Positions 54,166-61,967 of a DNA stretch of 64,000 nt are shown here, in pieces (positions within the stretch are counted from its first letter, which is position 1; each line of letters opens with the position of its first letter). This DNA is from Planctomycetaceae bacterium (GTDB lineage: Bacteria; Planctomycetota; Planctomycetia; Planctomycetales; Planctomycetaceae). The notes below the pieces were generated by a model. That model was not told the origin of the DNA and did not search any database. It saw nothing but the letters and a program-made list of their open reading frames with translations. The position numbers and the translations under genes were made by a program. The stretch is taken from NCBI GenBank assembly GCA_020638955.1, contig JACKHO010000002.1, positions 1 to 64,000 of the forward strand. The letters run 5' to 3'.

Positions 54166-55248
54166 CTACTTGGGCAATTGGATACGGAGTAGCTGTTCGC
54201 GGCTTTTCAGTTCCGGTAAAACGGCACAGACCAAGTCGACCAATCGGCGCGCGTCTCTTAAATCCAGGACTTCAACAGCAGAATGGGAGTAGCGACGCGC
54301 GAGACCAAGTACGGCGGCCGCAATATTTCCCGAAGCCTGCTGGGCTGCAGAGCCATCAGTAATGCCTGCCGTATCGACGATGAGTTGATAGGGAATGCTA
54401 TTGGCGGCTGCGACTTCGCGAAGCAGCTTGCGAAGTGGCCCGTGCGTTGAGAGTCCATTTGTTTCACGGACTTTCAACAAGGGGCCAGCGCCAATTGTCC
54501 AGGGCAGCTCGTGGGAACCGAGATCAGGCGTTCCTCCTGCAGGGACTGTATCGACAGCGATCACCACGTCGGGATTCACATGTCGCGCCGCCAGTTCGGC
54601 TCCGCGTAAGCCCACTTCCTCTTCGACCGTGACGACATACACCACGTTGAACTGCTGAGATTCGTCCGCGTGTATTCGTCGGGCAATTTCCAGGAGTGAC
54701 AGGCAGCCAATGCGGTTATCAATGGCCTTGCCCATGACCCGGTCGGGATGTGCCGTCTGAGTGAGTGGGCCGTAGAACGTGGCAGGGGTTCCCGGTTCAA
54801 TCCCCCAGGCCGCCGCTTCTTCTACCGACGCGGCACCGACGTCGATGTACAGGGCGTCAACCGGCGGAACAATGCGGGCCTCATTCCCGCGCAGGACGTG
54901 TCCCGGCTTCACGCCAATAGTTCCTTGGAGTACTCCCTTTGACGTGAGGACCTGCACGCGCTGGCCTGCGAGGACCATGTCTGTGGGAAATCCAACGCGC
55001 GTGAACGCGAGGAATCCGCCGGGGAGAATCGACGTGATGAGGAAGCCGATTTCATCGGCGTGCGCCATGAGCATGACGAGCGGTTTCGATGGATCGCGCT
55101 GCTGACGTGCGAAGAGGTTTCCACGCACATCGATTTCCACGTGATCACATGTGACCTGCAACTCAGCGGCCATGTACTCCAGCACCGGTTCTTCAAAACC
55201 GACGGGAGCGTTGAGCGCGGTGAGCAGTGCGAGTTCATCGAAGTTCAT
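54166..55248 (-). CDS. M42-family metallopeptidase (glutamyl aminopeptidase-like)
   Basis: The 360-residue protein matches M42 aminopeptidases. It starts LLTALNAPVGFEEPVLEYMA, then VMLMAHADEIGFLITSI (first metal His-x-Asp), GKAIDNRIGCLSLLEIARRI (bridging Asp), VVTVEEEVGLRGAELAAR (catalytic Glu and metal Glu), DVVIAVDTVPAG, and a C-terminal metal His near ARRYSHSAVEV. These dodecameric enzymes trim N-terminal residues from peptides in the cytoplasm. It lies 129 bases downstream of the DapA-like gene on the same strand. Confidence 0.93.
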   Translation of the reverse strand: MNFDELALLTALNAPVGFEEPVLEYMAAELQVTCDHVEIDVRGNLFARQQRDPSKPLVMLMAHADEIGFLITSILPGGFLAFTRVGFPTDMVLAGQRVQVLTSKGVLQGTIGVKPGHVLRGNEARIVPPVDALYIDVGAASVEEAAAWGIEPGTPATFYGPLTQTAHPDRVMGKAIDNRIGCLSLLEIARRIHADESQQFNVVYVVTVEEEVGLRGAELAARHVNPDVVIAVDTVPAGGTPDLGSHELPWTIGAGPLLKVRETNGLSTHGPLRKLLREVAAANSIPYQLIVDTAGITDGSAAQQASGNIAAAVLGLARRYSHSAVEVLDLRDARRLVDLVCAVLPELKSREQLLRIQLPK

Positions 55249-55285
55249 CGGAGTGGCTTGGCTAAGGGCAAATTCGCAGAATGGC

Positions 55286-55319
55286 CATAGAGACAGAATG
55301 ACAAATTCAGTTCTCTATG
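55286..55319. repeat. Hairpin in the gap upstream of the M42 gene
   Basis: CATAGAGA (55286-55293) is exactly inverted by TCTCTATG (55312-55319). Just beyond it, 55343-55372 carries near-direct copies of CTACCCACT. It may end the DapA-like transcript or be a dispersed repeat. Confidence 0.4.
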
Positions 55320-55377
55320 TCATTCCGCTTCAAGCCTGCTCCTACCAACTACCCACTATCTACTACCCACTTCAACT

Positions 55378-56400
55378 CTACATCAAACCGCGACGACGCA
55401 GTTCCGCCACAACATTCTGCACGATGGAATCGATTTCTGGAGCACGGTCGCCCGATGCTGTCCCAATACCACAACCGCCAACCGGCTGATCAGTGAATCC
55501 GTGCTCGGAGAGCATGCACTGCAGGGTGTTGCCGAGTTTTGAGAGGTCCGCCAGTTGATCACTGGAAAGTGGCTGTCGGCCGCGACCCATGCGGAATCCG
55601 CGGAGTTCCACTGCGGCGCGAAATCCGTCAGGGAATTCGGCCTGATAAATCATGGTGTCGAAGAGAGTGACGAGGTCGTACTGCACTTTGCGAGCAGCGT
55701 CGAGTTGCAGTGACGTTGTCAGGTCGTACAGTTTGCGAGTGAGTTCTGGAACGACGCCGCTGGATGCGTTGGTTCCGCCATCGCAGCCGACGAGCAACAT
55801 GGGCATGAGGGCTGCATCCCAGCCGGTGAGGAAGCTGAACTCGGGACGATTCGGACGCACTGCCTGAATCATGCGGATCATGTGTGGGATTTCGCCGGAC
55901 GAATCTTTGATGGCCACAATCTTTTCGCACTCCTCGCTCAATCGCTGCACCGTAGGTACGTCGATCGGACTAGCGAACATTGGAATGTTGTAGAGCGTGA
56001 CGTCGATGGGAGTGTTCCGTCCGATTTCGCGGAAGTACGCGTACACCGACTTAGGGCTCAGCTTGTAGTAGAACGGTGCCACAATGGCGACGGCCCGCAC
56101 GCCGAGGTCGTGGTAGAATTCGCAGGCCCGAATGGTTTCTTTGACGTTCGCTTCCGCAGCCCCAGCGAGAAGGGGAACTCGCCCCCGGGTTTCATCTGCG
56201 ATGATTTGAACAATCCGTTTCCGCTCTTCAACGGTAAACCGCGTGAATTCCCCCGTCGAGCCGTTGGGATACAGTCCATGAACGCCGCGCTCGATGAGCC
56301 AGTTCACGTAGCGACGCAGTTCTGGCTCGTTGATGTCCCCCGAGTCAGTAAAGGGGACGAGGTTCGGCGTGAAAATGCCTTGAAGTCGAGTCGAGGACAT
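55378..56400 (-). CDS. Dihydrodipicolinate synthase (DapA)-family aldolase
   Basis: The 340-residue TIM-barrel protein has GVHGLYPNGSTGEFTRFTVE (substrate loop), PLLAGAAEANVKETIRACEF, the catalytic Tyr in VTLYNIPMF and the Schiff-base Lys in EKIVAIKDSSGE. The family includes lysine-pathway DapA, N-acetylneuraminate lyase and 2-keto-sugar-acid aldolases. It is about 40 residues longer than DapA at the C-terminus, and a lysine gene context is absent, so a sugar-acid aldolase is at least as likely. The ATG at 56400 gives the usual start. It is followed on the same strand by the M42 peptidase. Confidence 0.9.
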   Translation of the reverse strand: MSSTRLQGIFTPNLVPFTDSGDINEPELRRYVNWLIERGVHGLYPNGSTGEFTRFTVEERKRIVQIIADETRGRVPLLAGAAEANVKETIRACEFYHDLGVRAVAIVAPFYYKLSPKSVYAYFREIGRNTPIDVTLYNIPMFASPIDVPTVQRLSEECEKIVAIKDSSGEIPHMIRMIQAVRPNRPEFSFLTGWDAALMPMLLVGCDGGTNASSGVVPELTRKLYDLTTSLQLDAARKVQYDLVTLFDTMIYQAEFPDGFRAAVELRGFRMGRGRQPLSSDQLADLSKLGNTLQCMLSEHGFTDQPVGGCGIGTASGDRAPEIDSIVQNVVAELRRRGLM

Positions 56401-56629
56401 GAGTTAGGCTGACAATGTCGGGTTGAAACAAATTGGTCAGGGGGCTTTCTGTTTTATCGACACGGATGACCAGAGCCAAGACGGAAACGTACCTCTCACA
56501 ACATGTTTCGGGAATGAGAAGCCTCAAATTGGTCGGTCTGAATCGAGTGGAACGACCGGTCCTGCTGTCGATCAAATGGCTCGTCATTGACACCTAACCG
56601 CGTTTTGGCCTTCAGTTTCCTGCAAAGAC

Positions 56630-57880
56630 ATGGGAGAATTCCGATTGTGTCTATGGACGTTCAGTTTGTCGGTTAGGCAGATCGTTACGGCGTTGGCTAT
56701 TCGTTGGTTTGTCATTCTGCTTCTCACCACCGGGTGGGTGTGTCGTGTTACGGCATCGGACCCCATTCGAAGTAATGCTGCGCGCGGCGAAGAGGATTTG
56801 ATTCAACAGTTGGGCGCGCCATCGTTTCAGGACCGATTCGCGGCTGAAAAGGAATTGCTGGAACGTGGATTGACCAGTGTGTCCGCAGTACGCGAGGCAT
56901 TGAACAATGAGAACGCCGAAATTCGTTATCGGGCGCAGCGACTCATGCGCGAGTTTCTGCTCATTGAGGCGGAGACGAACGAGCCACTTCTACTGAATTC
57001 TCCCTGGCAATTGACGGAGGATGTGTACAACGTCTGGGAACGCTGGCATGCAACCGTCGGTGATTCTCCCGCCAGCCGGCAATTGCTCGTGCAAATGCTG
57101 CGGATAGAACCTGAACTGTTGCTGGCACTCAACGCGCCTCAGGGAACCATTCGTGGTCTGCTTGAAAGCCGCTGTGGCGAATTGCGGATGTTTCCGAATC
57201 AGGCCAATCAGGAAGCAAACCCGCTCACGACGGCGAGCGTGCTGTTTGTAACGCTGCAGGAAGATGTTCAGCCGAGCGCACAGGCAATGCACGTGGTCAG
57301 TTCATTAATTGCAACGGGGAAGTTCATGGCCCTGTTGAACGATCCCCAGGTTGGTGTTGCTGCGCGAACATTGGTGGAACAGTGGATTGGTCACGGAACG
57401 ATTTCAACGGCTTATATGCGGCTGCAGACGAGCGAGCGAATGAAGTCTCCTGCGGGAATGGATGCGGCACGTGAACTGTTAAGCAGTCAAAATGCTCCGG
57501 GACCAACCGAGCAAGTAGCCGTACGCTACCTGGCCAAGGCCGGAGGTAACGAGGCAATTTCCGTTCTGGAATCCAAGCTGGATGACACGACGGTCATCAG
57601 GTCGGCAGATAACAAAAACGAGGACGGGACCACCGAGTCTGTTTATCGCGTGGAGTTCCGAGACACTGTACTGTTGGCGCTCGTGCAGATGACCAAGCAA
57701 GCTCCCACTGACTACGGGTTTCGACAGACAGATAACGGAGCGTACAACCAGCAGAATTCTGGGTTCGAGTCTGACCTGAAACGGGAAGCTGCCCTGCACA
57801 AGTGGCAACGCTGGTCACGTGAGAATCTGCGAGAGGTTCACGCTGAACCGTTCGACGCCTCAGAAGGGACGGCACTCTAA
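56630..57880 (+). CDS. Hypothetical exported protein with HEAT-like repeats
   Basis: No named family is recognised. An N-terminal hydrophobic segment (ALAIRWFVILLLTTGWVCRV) should export the protein. The rest is helical with HEAT-like units (LIQQLGAPSFQDRFAAEKEL, ALNNENAEIRYRAQRLMREF, NEAISVLESKLDDTTVIRS). Such scaffolds usually bind other proteins. Its stop overlaps the stop of the convergent barrel-like gene. Confidence 0.72.
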   Translation: MGEFRLCLWTFSLSVRQIVTALAIRWFVILLLTTGWVCRVTASDPIRSNAARGEEDLIQQLGAPSFQDRFAAEKELLERGLTSVSAVREALNNENAEIRYRAQRLMREFLLIEAETNEPLLLNSPWQLTEDVYNVWERWHATVGDSPASRQLLVQMLRIEPELLLALNAPQGTIRGLLESRCGELRMFPNQANQEANPLTTASVLFVTLQEDVQPSAQAMHVVSSLIATGKFMALLNDPQVGVAARTLVEQWIGHGTISTAYMRLQTSERMKSPAGMDAARELLSSQNAPGPTEQVAVRYLAKAGGNEAISVLESKLDDTTVIRSADNKNEDGTTESVYRVEFRDTVLLALVQMTKQAPTDYGFRQTDNGAYNQQNSGFESDLKREAALHKWQRWSRENLREVHAEPFDASEGTAL

Positions 57881-58953
57881 AAGCGACTGCCCCAACGGAT
57901 GATGGCGGTCCCGCCAAGTTTTTGGTCGCCGGGGAACCTTTGGAAATCGAGGTGGCGGTCGAAGACGTAGCCGAACTCGAGTACTTCGCGATTTCCATCT
58001 TTGTCACGGCTTTCACTGCCGACGGTAATACGTATGTCGCGATAGCTCAGGCGGTCGTTCAGGCCAGAAGTGTGGTCAATCGCCCAGGAGCCACCGCCCA
58101 ATTCACCCCCGACAAACAACCAGTGTGACTTTTCTTCCGTCGACGCGTAGCGGAATGAGAAACGGGGACTGGGGAATATGGCGTCCAGTTCGACATCGGT
58201 GCGTGGTGTCCAGCGCAGGCCGCCGATAGGAATTGCTGGCAGGTCGGGACGGTCGAGATACGTACCCCCGGCTGTCAGTTGCAGTGTTGGTGACAGGTGA
58301 ACAGCAACCAGACCTCCGCCAATGAACCGAAAGGCATCATCCGATTTGTTGTCCCAGTCGGTGGCGAACGTCGGTTTGAACTGAATGTGGAAATCGACCA
58401 CTGGACTCAGTTTGTGCGCGACGTTGAACTCCAGACTCAAATCGTACAGTTGGGGGTCAACGTCTGGAGTTGTGGGACCGCTAATGAATGCCCAGGAGAA
58501 ATGCGGGATGGCAGAGATAACCGTGTCGGAATTGGGCTCAATGCCAAGGTAGCCGTCCATGTTGTATTCAGTAATCCCAAACCCTTGGGAATTCATGGGA
58601 ACAATGGTCAGTCCGCCCCGATGTTCCCGCCAGAACGCAAGGTGCTCGGAACTGAATGGTTTGAGCCAGTCAGAGTTCATGGACGATTCGTCAAACGGTT
58701 CCAACTCGAATACCCGTGAGGGGGGAATCGTGAATTCAACGTTTGGACTAACCGGAATTTCCTCGAGCGATTCCGCATCGGACGGGACATCTTCCAGCAG
58801 GAGCGGAGGCGGAACGTAGACGTCCGGCACTTCAGCCGCTTGGGGAGCAGGCAGGGAAATTGCTTCTTGCCAGGCAAAGGTCGAAAGAGGGAATCCCGAC
58901 AGAAGAATTCCGGCAATGCAGCCCAAGGCAAGGGAACGGATTTGACAGCGCAT
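57877..58953 (-). CDS. Putative outer-membrane protein with barrel-like C-terminus
   Basis: The 358-residue protein has a signal peptide (LALGCIAGILLSGFPLSTFA), a Pro-rich spacer and a beta-strand-rich body with aromatic girdles (VVDFHIQFKPTFATDW, LVAVHLSPTLQLTAGGTYLD, PSPRFSFRYASTEEKSHWLF), ending GTAIIRWGSRF with a terminal Phe. A 10-12-strand barrel is likely. No family name is recognised. It is convergent with the HEAT-like gene; the two stop codons share bases 57878-57879. Confidence 0.72.
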   Translation of the reverse strand: MRCQIRSLALGCIAGILLSGFPLSTFAWQEAISLPAPQAAEVPDVYVPPPLLLEDVPSDAESLEEIPVSPNVEFTIPPSRVFELEPFDESSMNSDWLKPFSSEHLAFWREHRGGLTIVPMNSQGFGITEYNMDGYLGIEPNSDTVISAIPHFSWAFISGPTTPDVDPQLYDLSLEFNVAHKLSPVVDFHIQFKPTFATDWDNKSDDAFRFIGGGLVAVHLSPTLQLTAGGTYLDRPDLPAIPIGGLRWTPRTDVELDAIFPSPRFSFRYASTEEKSHWLFVGGELGGGSWAIDHTSGLNDRLSYRDIRITVGSESRDKDGNREVLEFGYVFDRHLDFQRFPGDQKLGGTAIIRWGSRF

Positions 58954-59095
58954 CGAACCACGTTGGTAAAGGCACCCACCAATGTGGTCTATAGGTCGAG
59001 AATTGACAGAATGTCAATAAGTGCCAAAGGCATGGCAAACATCCGGTATCGAATTCGGCAAGAATCGCTGCAGAGCAGGCTCGCGGAGGAAATTG

Positions 59096-59599
59096 TCAGA
59101 TGTTCGCTTTCAATCCCGCCATTTTCAGAACGGTCTGATATTCGTTGAGCGTGACGGGCTGGATTGAAAGACGCGAACCACGCCGCAGCAGCATCATGTC
59201 GGCAAGTTGAGGCTCGTCTTTCAGTTGGTCGCGTGTGACTGGTTCATCAAATTTGGCCACGAGTTTGATGTCAACCATGAACCAGGTTGGGTTCTCGGGA
59301 TTGCTTTTCTCGTCATAGTGCTTGTTCGCCGGATCAAACGCGGTGTGGTCTGGGTAGCCTTCCCGGACGACTTCGCACAAACCAACAATGGCCATCGGGT
59401 CTGCATTGCTGTGATAGAGGAAGACTCGGTCACCGAGCTTCACTTCATCTCGCAGCATGTTTCGAGCCTGATAATTCCGCACGCCATCCCAGAATGTGGT
59501 CTTCGTCTTCTCCGCAGCCAGGTCATCGATGGAGAACGCGGAGGGTTCGGACTTGAACAACCAATAGTTGCGTGACTTTGCGGCGGCACGTTTTGCCAT
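59096..59599 (-). CDS. EVE-domain protein
   Basis: The 167-residue protein matches the EVE domain (PUA-like): NYWLFKSEPSAFSIDDLAAE, FWDGVRNYQARNMLRDEVKL, GDRVFLYHSNADPMAIVGLC and NPTWFMVDIKLVAKF. EVE domains have an aromatic cage for modified bases such as methylcytosine; a role in RNA or DNA modification sensing is likely but not shown. It has no neighbours of related function. An N-terminal Lys/Ala-rich stretch precedes the domain. Confidence 0.92.
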   Translation of the reverse strand: MAKRAAAKSRNYWLFKSEPSAFSIDDLAAEKTKTTFWDGVRNYQARNMLRDEVKLGDRVFLYHSNADPMAIVGLCEVVREGYPDHTAFDPANKHYDEKSNPENPTWFMVDIKLVAKFDEPVTRDQLKDEPQLADMMLLRRGSRLSIQPVTLNEYQTVLKMAGLKANI

Positions 59600-59691
59600 G
59601 TTCTCAGGGCCGTTTTGAGGGTGAACTGTGAGGGAGAAGGAACATCACCTTACAGAATGGAGGGTGAGTTTCGAAATCAGCGCATAAAAAA

Positions 59692-59730
59692 ACCGCACGT
59701 CGAATCCACTGGGTGGTTTCGACGTGCGGT
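59692..59730 (-). terminator. Strong terminator of the Cys-rich gene
   Basis: ACCGCACGTCGAA and TTCGACGTGCGGT form a perfect 13-base stem with a 13-base loop. On the minus strand the stem is followed by seven T residues. It lies 119 bases past the stop of the Cys-rich protein gene, which suggests a highly expressed transcript with a tight end. Confidence 0.85.
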
Positions 59731-59849
59731 AAAACTTCAGTCAGGGTGCTTCGCTACTCAGGAGCAGGAGGCTGAATTCAGGTTTGGTTCACATGAGTTG
59801 GGGACGGTATGTGAATCAAATTGTCTTCTTATACCCTGTTGCGTTTAAC

Positions 59850-60371
59850 TTACTTGCTGCAACCGACTGGTGCACAGCAGTTAGGATCGCAAGGAGCGGC
59901 ACAGCCAGGATCACATGGCTTGCAGCAGCTATCGCAAGGATCTTCGCAGCAGCTGGTCTTGCAGCAACGGCTCTTGCGGTGCATGCAGTTACGGAACCAG
60001 CCGAGGAGACGGCCAGAGCGATGTGAGTTGCAGCACACTGGTGCACAGCAAGACTCAGGAGCTGGTGCACAGCAAGTTGGTGCACAAGCAGCTTTGCAGC
60101 AACCGTTGTTGCCACAAGGAGCAGCACAAGCGGGAGCACAGTTGTTGTCACAACCGTTTCCGCAAGGAGCTGCACAGCCTGGATCGCAGGCCTTTGCACA
60201 GCAGTTGTTACCGCATGGTGCGGCACAACCAGGATCACATGGGGCCGCACAGCTAGCAGCTGGTGCACAACAGGTTGGTGCACAGCAACGCTTGCGACCG
60301 AAGAGACCGGCGTCAGCGATGCTAGCGCTGGCAACGATCACCAAAGCGGCAGTTAAAGTTGTCCACTTCAT
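59850..60371 (-). CDS. Secreted cysteine-rich repeat protein
   Basis: The 173-residue protein has a signal peptide (TLTAALVIVASASIADA) and then about 150 residues with roughly 40 cysteines, arranged as degenerate repeats of CDPGCAAPCGN and CCAPTCC. A short non-repeat insert (SHRSGRLLGWFRNCMHRKSR) divides two Cys blocks. Such proteins in planctomycetes are suspected to be cross-linked cell-wall or surface components, or metal binders; no enzyme motif is present. AGGAG nine bases before the ATG is a strong ribosome site. A dyad lies about 55 bases upstream and a very strong terminator follows, so it is probably a high-level single-gene transcript. Confidence 0.85.
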   Translation of the reverse strand: MKWTTLTAALVIVASASIADAGLFGRKRCCAPTCCAPAASCAAPCDPGCAAPCGNNCCAKACDPGCAAPCGNGCDNNCAPACAAPCGNNGCCKAACAPTCCAPAPESCCAPVCCNSHRSGRLLGWFRNCMHRKSRCCKTSCCEDPCDSCCKPCDPGCAAPCDPNCCAPVGCSK

Positions 60372-60731
60372 CTTGAGGTTCTCCTAGACATTTCCCGGGG
60401 TTTTTAGGTAGCGGGTACCAACAGTTCCATACTGGAACAGGTCCGTTTGGTGCCCGCGACTCACAATGAGTTTTGGTCCACCTGCCCATTAAATTCGGCC
60501 TGTCTCGGGAGCCAATGCACTTTCTCGACGGAGAAACCACCGTTGTCGCCGGGAGCGTGTCGCAGGTATCGATTGTGACGGTTTTGCGTCGACTTTGAGG
60601 GGCTGACCAGCGCCTTTTGCCGCTTGTGGTGCCTCATCCCGGTAGCTGCCCGCGAAAACTGCCGAAAGCTTGGCCGGTTTCCCGCTGGTCGACAGACCCG
60701 AATTCAGAGCTAAGATGCGTTTCAGAGAGAA
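60372..60731. other. Intergenic region between the Cys-rich gene and the membrane-protein gene
   Basis: This 360-base gap holds the divergent control regions of the two genes. A perfect dyad lies at 60424-60438. No ORF looks protein-like, and no sigma-type promoter could be called with confidence. Confidence 0.5.
60424..60438. promoter_or_regulatory. Perfect dyad upstream of the Cys-rich gene
   Basis: GTTCCA-TAC-TGGAAC has 6-base perfect arms, about 53 bases upstream of the minus-strand Cys-rich gene. Its half sites (TTCCA/TGGAA) are the same as in the dyad at 877-895, although spacing differs. It is a possible operator. Confidence 0.35.
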
Positions 60732-61649
60732 ATGATTCGAATTCTTCAAGCCGTGATTCTGCTGTTGCTGCTACGTGGGCTCTGGTTCGCGTGGCTCGCA
60801 CACGGGCATTTGCGTCTCACCACGCTTACCATGGCGGCCAAATGGACTATCGCAGCCATTTTCATGTGGTGCGTGGCTGCAGGGGCGAGTTGGTTTGTGA
60901 GTGACATTCCTGCGGGAGTCGTGGATCAACTCTGGTATTGGACCATGGTTGTCAGTTGCTGCCCGCCCATTGCCGTGTTGGGAGCACGCAGTCCCACGCA
61001 CCGGGTGTGGAATTACTTCATTCTCATGCCACTCGTCGCCGTGTTGGGATGGCCAGCGATGACACTCTGGATGCCGTCCGACGCCTGGCAACCTGTTGAA
61101 GTCGGAGGACCAGTGCTGATGGCGTTCGGCCTGGTAACCGTCATGGGCTTTGGCAATTTCGTGGGCACTCGTTATACCGCAGCTACTTTTCTGGCTGGTC
61201 TGGCAGTTGTGGCGGGCCTCGTCCCATTCGCAACATTTCGTCCGGAGTCAGTTGCGCCTGACCTGTGGCGCATCTGTTCGGCCACCCTCATTGTCCTTGC
61301 AGGGCAGGCTGCGATTTCAGCATCCAAACGCCAATACGCCGAAGAATCGCCGTACACCACAATCTGGAACGATTTCCGCGACACGTTTGGACTCGTGTGG
61401 TCGGTACGAATTCTTGAACGCCTGCAGGAACAGGGGCGACGCGATCAACTCCCTGTCGAATGGTCGGCGGAAGGATTACATTGGTGTACGGAAGATGAGT
61501 CAGCACGTGAAGCTGCCGAAGTGAAAATCTCGCATACGTTGCGATGGTTGCTACGGCGTTTCGTGGAGCCGGAGTGGATCGACGCCCGTGGGGTGCCTCG
61601 AGTGGATTTGGGAGCAAAAGAATCAGATCCCTCACGGCTTGATTCTTGA
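60732..61649 (+). CDS. Hypothetical polytopic membrane protein
   Basis: The 305-residue protein has about six or seven N-terminal helices (VILLLLLRGLWFAWLAHGHL, WTIAAIFMWCVAAGASWFVS, VLMAFGLVTVMGFGNFVG, FLAGLAVVAGLVPFATF). A cytoplasmic C-terminal domain of about 110 residues follows (TFGLVWSVRILERLQEQGRR, VKISHTLRWLLRRFVEPEWI). No family is recognised. It ends before a perfect hairpin. Confidence 0.75.
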   Translation: MIRILQAVILLLLLRGLWFAWLAHGHLRLTTLTMAAKWTIAAIFMWCVAAGASWFVSDIPAGVVDQLWYWTMVVSCCPPIAVLGARSPTHRVWNYFILMPLVAVLGWPAMTLWMPSDAWQPVEVGGPVLMAFGLVTVMGFGNFVGTRYTAATFLAGLAVVAGLVPFATFRPESVAPDLWRICSATLIVLAGQAAISASKRQYAEESPYTTIWNDFRDTFGLVWSVRILERLQEQGRRDQLPVEWSAEGLHWCTEDESAREAAEVKISHTLRWLLRRFVEPEWIDARGVPRVDLGAKESDPSRLDS

Positions 61650-61659
61650 CATCGTCGCC

Positions 61660-61692
61660 CATCCACTGCAAAACACGCCTTTGCAGTGGATG
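61660..61692. terminator. Perfect 13-bp hairpin after the membrane-protein gene
   Basis: CATCCACTGCAAA and TTTGCAGTGGATG pair perfectly around a 7-base loop, starting 10 bases past the stop of the gene ending at 61649. It lacks a T run, so it may act as an mRNA 3' stabiliser rather than a classical terminator. Confidence 0.65.
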
Positions 61693-61774
61693 AGAGTACA
61701 ATGCAGGCAATCGGACATTGTGTCAGGTATGCCAAACACAATCGAATTTATAACAACATTGAAGTGAGTCAGAC

Positions 61775-61966
61775 ATGAGTGGTCCTATCGTCCGAACCGG
61801 TGCAAGCCCCAAGTTCTGGGAAAACTGGTCGAAAGCATTTGGGGACGATTCGAAGAAGAAATCGTCAAAAAAGTCCAAGGAATCCAAGTCGGAAACGCCT
61901 GCCAAGGCTGAGGTGAGTGCCAAGAAGAGAGCACCGAAAAAGGCCCCCAAGAAGAAGGGCAAGTAG
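61775..61966 (+). CDS. Small lysine-rich planctomycete-type protein
   Basis: The 63-residue protein has a conserved-looking head MSGPIVRTGASPKFWENWSK followed by a tail of Lys, Ala and Ser (KKSSKKSKESKSE ... KKAPKKKGK). I know the GPIVRTG-x-PKFWENW head from small proteins of many planctomycetes, but no function is established. The basic tail suggests nucleic-acid or ribosome binding. The ATG follows a hairpin and a short leader, so it is likely its own transcript with the downstream membrane gene. Confidence 0.8.
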   Translation: MSGPIVRTGASPKFWENWSKAFGDDSKKKSSKKSKESKSETPAKAEVSAKKRAPKKAPKKKGK

Positions 61967-61967
61967 A

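Noticed and set aside
54775..54815. GGTTCAATCC-like string resembling a tRNA T-loop
   Set aside because: It lies inside the M42 peptidase coding sequence and has no matching acceptor, D or anticodon arms.
55343..55372. Near-direct CTACCCACT copies considered as a CRISPR or iteron array
   Set aside because: There are only about three imperfect short copies without spacers of constant length, and no Cas or replication genes.
61917..61967. ATG at 61917 as start of the polytopic membrane protein
   Set aside because: It would place an Arg-rich 17-residue head out of frame inside the small lysine-rich gene; a start just after that gene's stop is simpler.
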